Below are positions 6,574 through 14,020 of a stretch of 64,000 nt of DNA, piece by piece. Position numbers and translations under genes: made by a program. The DNA is from Bacillota bacterium (GTDB taxonomy: Bacteria; Bacillota; Clostridia; Christensenellales; Aristaeellaceae), in NCBI GenBank assembly GCA_023459275.1, contig JAEWVC010000107.1, positions 1-64,000 of the forward strand, given 5' to 3'. A model generated the notes under the pieces. The model did not search any database and was not told the origin of the DNA. It saw only the letters and a list, made by a program, of their open reading frames with translations. Each line of letters starts with the position of its first letter. Positions within the stretch are counted from its first letter, which is position 1.

Positions 6574-7140
6574 ATGCGGGACTTGTCGCTGCACTTGCTG
6601 GACATCGCGCAGAACAGTATCCGTGCGGGCGCGGCGCTTGTCACAATGCGCGTCATCCTTGACGGCAAAGGCCTGTTGACCATGGCGGTTGAGGATGATG
6701 GTACCGGCATGGACGCCGAAACGGCGCGCAGGGTTTTGGATCCCTTTGTCACCAGCCGTACGGAGAGAAAGGTGGGACTGGGGCTTCCGCTTTTGAAGGA
6801 CAATGCGGAAAAGACCGGCGGGAGCCTGAGGATTGCAAGCATACCGGGGCAGGGGACAGCTGTTACCGCTGTGTTCCATGCGGATCACATTGACTGCATC
6901 CCTTTGGGGGATTTGCCAGGTACGGTGCTTGCGCTGGTGACCGCTTGCCCGGAAAAGCCGGATTTTGATTTTTGTATGACGACGCCAGGGGGCGAAGCGT
7001 CCCTTGATACCCGGGAAGTCCGCAAAGCGCTTGCCGGGGTGCCCATGACCACGCCGGAGGTCATTGCCTGGATGGCCTCCTCCCTGAAGGACGAAATTGA
7101 GCAGATCACTGGAGGAACGGATCATGAAATCCATCGCTGA
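6574..7140 (+). CDS. GHKL ATP-binding protein in the hydrogenase operon
   Basis: A 188-residue protein whose first ~100 residues are a histidine-kinase-type HATPase domain: LLDIAQNSIRAGA (N box), VEDDGTGMD (G1), KVGLGLPLLKDNAEKTGG (G2). There is no sensor, DHp domain or phospho-acceptor histidine, so it is not a complete histidine kinase. The C-terminal ~80 residues (after VFHADHIDC) are not recognised and contain a possible small ligand- or protein-binding segment. The gene starts four bases after hydC and overlaps the next gene by 17 bases, which points to stoichiometric expression with the hydrogenase. Proteins of this type accompany hydrogenase NuoE/NuoF genes in many Clostridia; a regulatory role is inferred. 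Confidence 0.75.
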   Translation: MRDLSLHLLDIAQNSIRAGAALVTMRVILDGKGLLTMAVEDDGTGMDAETARRVLDPFVTSRTERKVGLGLPLLKDNAEKTGGSLRIASIPGQGTAVTAVFHADHIDCIPLGDLPGTVLALVTACPEKPDFDFCMTTPGGEASLDTREVRKALAGVPMTTPEVIAWMASSLKDEIEQITGGTDHEIHR

Positions 7141-7501
7141 ACTGGAAGCCATCCGTCAAAAAACGCTGGACAGCATCCTTCTGCGCAAGGAGGGCAAGGA
7201 AGCCGTGCGTGTGGTGGTGGGCATGGCCACCTGCGGCATCGCGGCAGGCGCAAGGCCTGTGATGCTGGCCTTTGTGGAAGAACTGAACCGCAGGAACCTT
7301 ACCCATGTCACCGTTTCCCAGACCGGCTGCATCGGCATGTGCCGCCTGGAGCCCATGGTGGATGTGCTGATCCCCGGACAGGAAAAGGTAACCTACGTGA
7401 AGGTGAAGCCGGAGATGGTGGGCCGCATCGTTGCGGAGCACATCGTCAACGGCCGGCCCGTGGAGGAATACACCATCGGCGCGGCGGAAGACGCCCGATA
7501 A
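7124..7501 (+). CDS. (2Fe-2S) ferredoxin domain protein
   Basis: A 125-residue thioredoxin-like [2Fe-2S] ferredoxin. The probable cluster ligands are the cysteine in VVGMATCGIAAGA near residue 37 and the two in SQTGCIGMCRLEP near 68-72; the usual fourth cysteine is replaced or displaced (TCGIAAGA has one cysteine where CxxxxC is common). The chosen start (7124) follows GGAGGAACGG; an upstream ATG at 7097 has no ribosome site. The same fold forms the N-terminal domain of the neighbouring HydB, so this gene looks like a separate electron-transfer partner for it. The incomplete cysteine set is typical of this small family and is not necessarily a defect. Confidence 0.8.
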   Translation: MKSIAELEAIRQKTLDSILLRKEGKEAVRVVVGMATCGIAAGARPVMLAFVEELNRRNLTHVTVSQTGCIGMCRLEPMVDVLIPGQEKVTYVKVKPEMVGRIVAEHIVNGRPVEEYTIGAAEDAR

Positions 7502-7519
7502 GCCGCAGGAGGGAAAAAG

Positions 7520-9316
7520 ATGGAACTGTATCGCGCCCATGTGCTTGTTTGCGGCGGGACCGGCTGCACCGCTTCCGGTTCCGGCGAACTAATGAAGCGC
7601 TTTGAGGAAAAGCTCAAGGAGCACGGTCTGGAAAAAGAAATCAAAATGGTGCGCACCGGCTGCTTTGGCCTGTGCGAGGCCGGCCCAGTGGTGATCGTAT
7701 ACCCGGAGGGCACCTTCTACTGCCGCGTGAAGGCGGACGACGTGGACGAGATCGTCACGGAACACCTTTTGAAGGGCCGCAGGGTGCAGCACCTGGTGTA
7801 CACGGACAACGCCACCAAGGAAAGCAGTGCAACCAAATCCCTGGAGGAGATTGGCTTTTATAAAAAGCAGAAGCGCATCGCTTTGCGCAACTGCGGCGTG
7901 ATCGATCCGGAGAACATCGATGAATATATCGCCTTTGACGGATATAAGGCACTGGCCAAGGCGCTGATGGAAATGTCCCGGGAGCAGGTCATCGACGAAG
8001 TGCTCAAAAGCGGCCTCCGGGGCCGGGGCGGCGGGGGATTCCTGACCGGCCTCAAGTGGAAGTTCACCTATGCCAGCCAGGCGGATCAGAAGTATGTAGC
8101 CTGTAACGCCGACGAGGGCGATCCCGGCGCGTTCATGGACCGCTCCGTGCTGGAGGGTGACCCCCATTGCGTGCTGGAGGCCATGGCCATCGCCGGCTAT
8201 GCCATCGGCGCTTCCGAGGGCTATATCTACGTCCGGGCGGAGTATCCCATCGCCGTGAAGCGTCTGGCCATCGCCATTGATCAGGCCAGAGAATACGGCC
8301 TGCTGGGCAAGAATATCTTCGGCACGGATTTTTCCTTTGACATCCACATCCGCCTTGGCGCGGGCGCCTTTGTCTGCGGCGAGGAGACGGCCTTGATGGC
8401 CTCTATCGAGGGGCTGCGCGGCGAACCCCGGCCCCGCCCGCCTTTCCCTGCGGTGAAGGGCCTGTTCGGCAAGCCCACCATGCTCAACAACGTGGAGACC
8501 TACGCCAATGTTTCGCAGATCATTCTGAACGGCGCGGATTGGTTTTCCGCCATCGGCACGGAAAAGTCCAAGGGCACCAAGGTGTTCGCCCTGGGCGGCA
8601 AGATCAATAACACCGGCCTGGTAGAGATCCCCATGGGGACGCCTTTGCGGGAGATCATCTACGACATCGGCGGCGGCATCCCAGGCGGCAAGGCCTTCAA
8701 GGCCGTGCAGACCGGCGGCCCCTCCGGCGGCTGCATCCCGGCGGAACTGATGGACATCCCCATCGAGTATGACACTCTCACGCAGATCGGCTCCATGATG
8801 GGTTCGGGCGGAATGATCGTCATGGACGAGGACAACTGCATGGTGGATATCGCCCGCTTCTTCCTGGATTTCACCGTGGACGAAAGCTGCGGCAAGTGCG
8901 TACCCTGCCGGATCGGCACCAAACGCATGCTGGAGATTTTGGAGCGGATCGTGGAAGGCAAGGGCGAGATGGAGGACATCGACAAGTTGGAAACCCTGGC
9001 CAGGAATATCAAAAACACCGCGCTGTGCGGCCTTGGCCAGACGGCCCCCAACCCCGTGCTGTCCACCCTGAAATATTTCCGCAACGAGTATGAGGCCCAT
9101 ATCAAGGAAAAGCGCTGCCCCGCACACCACTGCCAGGCGCTTTTGAGCTATGTGATCACCGACAAGTGCCGCGGCTGTACCCTGTGCTCCAAGGTCTGTC
9201 CTGCGGGCGCCATCTCCGGCGAGGTGCGAAAGCAGCATGTCATTGATCCGCTCAAGTGCGTAAAGTGCGGCGCGTGCATGGAAAAGTGCCGTTTCGGCGC
9301 CATCGTGAAGAACTGA
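7520..9316 (+). CDS. hydB: NuoF-like NAD(H)/FMN subunit of trimeric [FeFe] hydrogenase (HydB)
   Basis: A 598-residue flavoprotein that oxidises NADH (or reduces NAD+) and exchanges electrons with ferredoxin and HydA. Domains in order: an N-terminal thioredoxin-like [2Fe-2S] domain (CGGTGCTASGS and TGCFGLCEAGP), the FMN/NADH Rossmann-like domain (GLRGRGGGGFLTG near 170 and GAGAFVCGEETALM near 285), an SLBB region, a 4Fe-4S site (ESCGKCVPCRIG near 455 with a later cysteine in NTALCGLGQ), and two C-terminal 4Fe-4S ferredoxin motifs (CRGCTLCSKVCP and CVKCGACMEKCR). The extra clusters distinguish it from complex I NuoF and match bifurcating HydB. The ATG at 7520 follows GGAGGG. Confidence 0.93.
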   Translation: MELYRAHVLVCGGTGCTASGSGELMKRFEEKLKEHGLEKEIKMVRTGCFGLCEAGPVVIVYPEGTFYCRVKADDVDEIVTEHLLKGRRVQHLVYTDNATKESSATKSLEEIGFYKKQKRIALRNCGVIDPENIDEYIAFDGYKALAKALMEMSREQVIDEVLKSGLRGRGGGGFLTGLKWKFTYASQADQKYVACNADEGDPGAFMDRSVLEGDPHCVLEAMAIAGYAIGASEGYIYVRAEYPIAVKRLAIAIDQAREYGLLGKNIFGTDFSFDIHIRLGAGAFVCGEETALMASIEGLRGEPRPRPPFPAVKGLFGKPTMLNNVETYANVSQIILNGADWFSAIGTEKSKGTKVFALGGKINNTGLVEIPMGTPLREIIYDIGGGIPGGKAFKAVQTGGPSGGCIPAELMDIPIEYDTLTQIGSMMGSGGMIVMDEDNCMVDIARFFLDFTVDESCGKCVPCRIGTKRMLEILERIVEGKGEMEDIDKLETLARNIKNTALCGLGQTAPNPVLSTLKYFRNEYEAHIKEKRCPAHHCQALLSYVITDKCRGCTLCSKVCPAGAISGEVRKQHVIDPLKCVKCGACMEKCRFGAIVKN

Positions 9317-9335
9317 CGGCGAGGAGGAGAAGCAG

Positions 9336-11084
9336 ATGGAGAACCTTGTAAGCCTTACCATTGACGGTGTGAAGGTGGAAGCCCCCGCTGGAACCACTGT
9401 GCTGGAAGCCGCCAAAAAGGCGCATATCAATATCCCCACGCTGTGCTATTTGAAGGGTCTCAACGAGATCGGCTCCTGCCGCATCTGTGTGGTGGACGTA
9501 GGCGGAAGGGCACTGCAGGCCTCCTGCGTGCTGCCCGTTTCCCAGGGCATGGTAGTTAAGACCAACACCCCGGCCGTGCGGGAGGCCCGGAAGGTAAACC
9601 TGGAATTGATTTTGAGCACCCACGACAAAAAGTGCCTGACCTGCTCCCGCAGCCAGAACTGCGAACTGCAAAAGCTGTGCCTGGACCTTGGGGTGGAGGA
9701 CGGCGGCCGGTTTGAGGGCCAGAAGAATGTCTATGCGGTGGACGATTTCTCGCCCTCTATCGTCCGTGACAACAACAAATGCGTCCTCTGCCGGCGCTGT
9801 GTGGCCGCCTGCCGGAAGGCTCAGAATGTGGGCGTTATCGGCGCGGTGCACCGCGGCTTTTCCACCTCCATTGAGCCGCCCTGGAATTTGATGCTTGGGG
9901 AAATGGCCTGCATCAACTGCGGTCAGTGCATTACCGCCTGTCCGGTGGGCGCGCTGCGGGAAAAGGATGCCACGGACGATGTCTGGAAGCTGCTTGGCAA
10001 TTCTAAAAAGCATGTGGTGGTCCAGCCCGCTCCCGCTGTCCGCGCCGCGCTGGGCGAGGAGTTTGGCATGGAGATCGGCACCCGGGTCACCGGCAAGATG
10101 GCCGCATCTCTGCACAGGCTGGGCTTTGCGAAGGTGTTCGACACGGATTTTGCCGCCGACCTGACCATCATGGAAGAAGCCACCGAACTGCTGGGACGCT
10201 TGAACAACGGCGGCACGCTGCCCATGATCACCTCCTGCTCGCCCGGCTGGATCAAGTATTGCGAGCACTATTATCCCGAATTTCTGCCCAACCTGTCCAC
10301 CTGCAAGTCCCCCCACGAAATGATGGGCGCAGTGGTCAAGACCTACTATGCGAAAAAGGCGGGCATCGACCCCGGCGATATTGCGGTGGTGTCCGTAATG
10401 CCCTGCACCGCCAAAAAGTTCGAGGCCCAAAGGCCGGAGCTTGCCGCTGCGGGATACCCGGATGTGGACGCGGTAATCACCACCAGGGAACTGGCTAAAA
10501 TGATCAAGGAGGCGGGCATCGATTTTGCCGGCCTGCCGGACGAGGATTTTGACGATCTGCTGGGCGAGAGCACCGGTGCCAGCGTTATTTTCGGCGCTAC
10601 CGGCGGTGTGATGGAAGCTGCGCTGCGTACCGCCTATGAAGTGGTTACCGGCAAGGAACTGCCCAAATTGGACTTTGAACAAGTACGTGGCCTGGAGGGT
10701 GTAAAAGAAGCCACCGTGCAGGTGGGGGACATTGCCTTGAAGGTGGCTGTGGCCCATGGCACCGCCAATGCCGCCAAGGTTCTGGAAAGCGTCAAAAGCG
10801 GCGAGAAGAGCTACCACTTCATTGAGGTCATGGGCTGCCCCGGCGGCTGTGTTACCGGCGGCGGCCAGCCCATCGTATCCGCCCAGAAGCGGATGGAGGT
10901 CAATCCCGGCATGCTTCGCGCAGCGGCCCTCTACGGCGAGGACAAGGACAAACCCCTTCGCAAGAGCCATCAAAATGCAGGCGTGCAAAAGCTGTACGCG
11001 GAGTTTTTGGAAAAGCCCAACAGCCACAAGGCCCATGAGCTGCTGCACACCCACTATCAGGCAAGACCCAAGTATATCAAATAG
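9336..11084 (+). CDS. hydA: NADH-dependent [FeFe] hydrogenase catalytic subunit (HydA)
   Basis: A 582-residue group A [FeFe] hydrogenase that reduces protons to H2. An N-terminal [2Fe-2S] domain (CYLKGLNEIGSCRIC), a His-containing 4Fe-4S site (HDKKCLTCSRSQNC), two ferredoxin-type 4Fe-4S motifs (CVLCRRCVAAC and CINCGQCITACP), then the H-cluster domain: TSCSPGW near 297, VMPCTAKKFE near 354 and EVMGCPGGCVTGGG near 496, ending in a small-subunit-like tail HYQARPKYIK. The first loop has Ser where TSCCPGW has its second Cys. It lies 19 bases after hydB and is the last gene before strong terminators. Maturases HydE, HydF and HydG are not in this window. Confidence 0.93.
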   Translation: MENLVSLTIDGVKVEAPAGTTVLEAAKKAHINIPTLCYLKGLNEIGSCRICVVDVGGRALQASCVLPVSQGMVVKTNTPAVREARKVNLELILSTHDKKCLTCSRSQNCELQKLCLDLGVEDGGRFEGQKNVYAVDDFSPSIVRDNNKCVLCRRCVAACRKAQNVGVIGAVHRGFSTSIEPPWNLMLGEMACINCGQCITACPVGALREKDATDDVWKLLGNSKKHVVVQPAPAVRAALGEEFGMEIGTRVTGKMAASLHRLGFAKVFDTDFAADLTIMEEATELLGRLNNGGTLPMITSCSPGWIKYCEHYYPEFLPNLSTCKSPHEMMGAVVKTYYAKKAGIDPGDIAVVSVMPCTAKKFEAQRPELAAAGYPDVDAVITTRELAKMIKEAGIDFAGLPDEDFDDLLGESTGASVIFGATGGVMEAALRTAYEVVTGKELPKLDFEQVRGLEGVKEATVQVGDIALKVAVAHGTANAAKVLESVKSGEKSYHFIEVMGCPGGCVTGGGQPIVSAQKRMEVNPGMLRAAALYGEDKDKPLRKSHQNAGVQKLYAEFLEKPNSHKAHELLHTHYQARPKYIK

Positions 11085-11096
11085 AAGGGCACAATC

Positions 11097-11133
11097 AAAC
11101 AGCGGCCTCCCGGCAGGGGGGCCGCTGTTTGTG
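11097..11133 (+). terminator. Terminator of the hydrogenase operon
   Basis: A stem of about 16 base pairs (left arm from 11097, right arm ending 11131) with a GGCA loop lies 12 bases after hydA. The tail is only moderately T-rich (TTTGTGT). Confidence 0.7.
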
Positions 11134-11138
11134 TATCG

Positions 11139-11160
11139 AAAAGTGGCGTTGCCACTTTTT
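11139..11160. terminator. Second hairpin after hydA
   Basis: AAAAGTGGC (11139-11147) pairs with GCCACTTTT (11151-11159) across a GTT loop, followed by further T. It can act as a backup terminator in either direction. Confidence 0.55.
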
Positions 11161-11191
11161 GGCTTTTCTTCAGCTGCTTTGGAAGCACACC

Positions 11192-11219
11192 GTAGGGCGG
11201 GGGCTTGCCCCCGCCCTAC
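11192..11219. repeat. Perfect 13-bp GC-rich inverted repeat
   Basis: GTAGGGCGGGGGC at 11192-11204 is followed by TT and its exact reverse complement at 11207-11219. It has no T tail. It resembles the small dispersed palindromes common in high-GC clostridial genomes. Only one copy is seen in this window. Confidence 0.6.
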
Positions 11220-11332
11220 AGGAGCCACCGGATATGCATATACCATTCGAAATTGGTATTATGGGACGGTTGGGAGGAACCGTATGACTGGAACGGAGAA
11301 TTGCGTATCGGGCGCACCATCCCGCCATCCCC

Positions 11333-12523
11333 TCATTTTCCGGACAGAGGCCCGCCTTTCCCGAAGGCCCACAGGATCAGGTCCCGGTTGATCCATGCCA
11401 GGTGCCCGTTTCTTGCCTCGCTGGCGCCGTTGTTCAAAAACACAAATCCGTTGCCTGTGCCCGGATCATAAAACACGCCCTCTGCCGCGCCGTAGGCGAA
11501 CCCCTGATGCCCATACAGCCGGCCCACGGGAAGAGAGGGATCATCCATCATCACAAGCCCCAGACAGTGGCTGGCATGAGGTGCACCTTTGCCGTAAGGC
11601 TTCACCGGCGTTTGCATCTTTTGAAGGGTCTCCGGCTTCAGTACCGGCTCCCCTCCGGAAGCCAATGCGCCTACCAGCCTGCCCAAGGAAGGCGCATCGG
11701 TGAACAGGTTGCCCGCCGCGAGCCGATAGTGGTACAGCGGGTCAGGGTTTGTAAGATCATCGGCTGTTTGCAGCCGCTTTTTCACAGGGAAGGCGGGATG
11801 CCCGCCATTTCGCGGCAAAACACGGTAGATATCCGCGACAAGGAGTGGGTCGGGCAAATCCTTAAGGGTATAAGCCGCGTTCATGGAAAGCCGTTCAAAG
11901 ACCAGTTCCCTCATGATGTGGGCAATGGAGCGGCCGTCCGCGCATTCCATTACGCTGCCGGCCATGCCAGCCGCCAGGTTACAATAGCGGAAAGCCTCTC
12001 CCGGCGCGGTATTCAGGTAATTGCGCGGGTCCCCGAGCATCTCCTTCAAAGAAATGGGAGAAAACAAGGACTGCTCATAACCGGGGCCGTCCCACAGGCC
12101 GGAGGTATGGGACAGCAGATGGCGGACCAGGATGGGCGAGTCCGGAAACGCCGGATTGCGCACCGGAAAGCCAAGATAGTTCTCAGCCGGCGCGTCAATA
12201 TCCACTATTCCTTTTTCACAAAGCGCCATCAGGCCGACAGCTGTGACCATCTTGGTGATGGACGCAGTTCTGTACAAGGTCCGCTCCGTGGCCTTTTCGC
12301 CGGGCAGTCTGGAAAAGCCGTAGGTGACAACTGCATCCGGTACGCCGTTTTTGACCAGTTGCATACATCCGCCCACCAGATGATGGCGGCGGAAGATTTT
12401 CAGAAGGGGCTCAAGCGCATTGGCGGGCAGGGCAGCATCGCAGGAAGCATGCCCGCCTGTCCGCAGACCGAAAAAAGGCAGCGCCGCCCGGTACAGACTG
12501 TTTTTGATTGCAGTGACCGGCAC
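11333..12523 (-). CDS. Serine hydrolase of the beta-lactamase / DD-peptidase (class C) family
   Basis: A 396-residue serine hydrolase. The active-site S-x-x-K is SITK near residue 88 (RTASITKMVTAVGLMALCE), the Y-x-N motif is FRYCNLAAG near 178, and the third motif is probably the HQGFAYGAAEG segment near 354. LLSHTSGLWDG is also typical. Members include esterases, D-aminopeptidases and EstB-like enzymes, so the substrate is not known. No signal peptide is evident, which suggests a cytosolic enzyme. The GTG start at 12523 follows AAAGGGGG. It lies 35 bases after pncB on the same strand and probably ends the lgt-pncB operon. Confidence 0.8.
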   Translation of the reverse strand: MPVTAIKNSLYRAALPFFGLRTGGHASCDAALPANALEPLLKIFRRHHLVGGCMQLVKNGVPDAVVTYGFSRLPGEKATERTLYRTASITKMVTAVGLMALCEKGIVDIDAPAENYLGFPVRNPAFPDSPILVRHLLSHTSGLWDGPGYEQSLFSPISLKEMLGDPRNYLNTAPGEAFRYCNLAAGMAGSVMECADGRSIAHIMRELVFERLSMNAAYTLKDLPDPLLVADIYRVLPRNGGHPAFPVKKRLQTADDLTNPDPLYHYRLAAGNLFTDAPSLGRLVGALASGGEPVLKPETLQKMQTPVKPYGKGAPHASHCLGLVMMDDPSLPVGRLYGHQGFAYGAAEGVFYDPGTGNGFVFLNNGASEARNGHLAWINRDLILWAFGKGGPLSGK

Positions 12524-12558
12524 GGTGCCGCCCCCCTTTATATGCGAAATGACTAGCT

Positions 12559-13995
12559 CTAAAAATCTTTTCCGCCCTGGGCCAACAGCCGGTGCTTCAG
12601 GTCATACAGTGGCTGGCTCAAGTCCACCTTGTAGCGGTGGGGGGATTGCAGCCGCCGGTATTCACCCCAGAAGGTATCCATTTCCTGGGCGGCATAGGCT
12701 TGTATTGCCAAAAGCGTCGGCATATCGTAGACAAGCTGTCCCTTTACAAAGATGGGCGCCAAAAGGGGCCGCAGCACATAATCCGTGACGGTCATGGTTT
12801 TCCAGGTGTCCACCGGGTCAAACAGCCGAAGCGGTTGGTTGGGGTCGTAGTCTTCCTCAGCCAATGCGATCAGGTCGGCCAGCGCCTTGCCGGTATGCCC
12901 GTCATAGATGCGGTACAGCGATTTCAGCCCCGGATTGGTGATCTTTTGCGGGTTTTCGGAAATCTTGATCCTGGGATGCAGCACGCCGTCCACTTCCTCG
13001 GCAGCCAGCTTGTATACGCCACCCAGCGCGGGGTTGTCCTGGCTGGTGATCAGCCTGGTACCCACGCCCCATACGTCGATCCTTGCCCCCTGGGCGATCA
13101 GGTCCCAGATCACATCCTCGTCCAGATCCCCGCTGGCAAAGATCTTTGCGTTGGGGAATCCGGCCTCGTCCAGCATCCGCCGGGCCACACGGCTCAAATA
13201 AGACAGGTCGCCGCTGTCCAGACGGATGCCCACGGGTTCGACCCCTTTTTCCCGCAGCTCCTTGAACACGGTGATGGCGTTGGGTACGCCGCTGCGCAGC
13301 GTGTCGTAAGTGTCCACCAGAAGCATGCAGCTGTCGGGAAAGGTTTCCGCGTAAGCACGGAAGGCATCCAATTCTGTGGGGAAGGACATCACCCAGCTGT
13401 GGGCGTGGGTGCCCTTTACCGGGATGCCGAACATCTGCCCCGTAAGCACGTTGCTGGTGGCGCTGCAGCCGCCGATGATGGCCGCCCTGGCACCGTAGAT
13501 GCCCGCGTCCGGGCCTTGGGCGCGCCGAAGCCCAAACTCCAGCACACTGCCACCCTGGGCCGCCTGGCAGACCCGGGCCGCCTTGGTGGCGATCAGCGTC
13601 TGATGGTTGATAATGTTCAAAAGCGCCGTTTCAATAAACTGCGCCTCCATGATGGGCGCATAGACCCGGATGATGGGCTCGTCCGGGAACACGATGGTGC
13701 CCTCCGGTACGGCGTACAGGTCGCCCGTAAAACGGAGCTGTGACAATTCCTTCAAAAAAGGCTCGTCAAACAGCTTCAGGGAGCGCAGGTATGCAAGGTC
13801 CTCCGTATCAAAGGACAGGTTCTGAACGTACTCGATGGCCTGCTCCAATCCCGCGGCAATGGCATGGGCGGTGATATCCCCCTGCTTGCGGTAAAACAGG
13901 TCGAATACGGCCCGGTTTTGCTGCATGCCGTGTTTCCAGTAGCCGTACATCATGGTCAATTGATACAAGTCCGTCATCAAGGTCAAATTGCGCAT
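12559..13995 (-). CDS. pncB: Nicotinate phosphoribosyltransferase
   Basis: A 478-residue enzyme that makes nicotinate mononucleotide from nicotinate and PRPP, the salvage entry to NAD. Characteristic blocks are LMTDLYQLTMMYGYW at the N terminus, GLRRAQGPDAG near 158-168, GTHAHSWVMSFP near 200 (the region of the phosphorylated histidine), VGIRLDSGDLSYLS near 258 and WGVGTRLITS near 313. The ATG at 13995 is preferred because GGGAGG lies seven bases upstream; an in-frame ATG 15 bases earlier lacks a site. It sits 25 bases after lgt. NAD supply fits with the NAD-dependent hydrogenase and Rnf nearby and with nadK at the other end of the window. Confidence 0.93.
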   Translation of the reverse strand: MRNLTLMTDLYQLTMMYGYWKHGMQQNRAVFDLFYRKQGDITAHAIAAGLEQAIEYVQNLSFDTEDLAYLRSLKLFDEPFLKELSQLRFTGDLYAVPEGTIVFPDEPIIRVYAPIMEAQFIETALLNIINHQTLIATKAARVCQAAQGGSVLEFGLRRAQGPDAGIYGARAAIIGGCSATSNVLTGQMFGIPVKGTHAHSWVMSFPTELDAFRAYAETFPDSCMLLVDTYDTLRSGVPNAITVFKELREKGVEPVGIRLDSGDLSYLSRVARRMLDEAGFPNAKIFASGDLDEDVIWDLIAQGARIDVWGVGTRLITSQDNPALGGVYKLAAEEVDGVLHPRIKISENPQKITNPGLKSLYRIYDGHTGKALADLIALAEEDYDPNQPLRLFDPVDTWKTMTVTDYVLRPLLAPIFVKGQLVYDMPTLLAIQAYAAQEMDTFWGEYRRLQSPHRYKVDLSQPLYDLKHRLLAQGGKDF

Positions 13996-14020
13996 AAAAA
14001 TTCCTCCCAAGCATTAATGC

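Noticed and set aside
7124..7501. The 2Fe-2S ferredoxin as a pseudogene because of its incomplete cysteine set
   Set aside because: The frame is intact, well coupled to its neighbours, and small ferredoxins of this group often show variant cysteine spacing.
7589..9439. 616-codon minus-strand frame opposite hydB
   Set aside because: Antisense of a highly conserved flavoprotein; no start signal or domain.
9252..11246. 664-codon minus-strand frame opposite hydA
   Set aside because: The plus strand carries a complete [FeFe] hydrogenase; the minus frame has no recognisable domain and reflects GC-skewed codon use.
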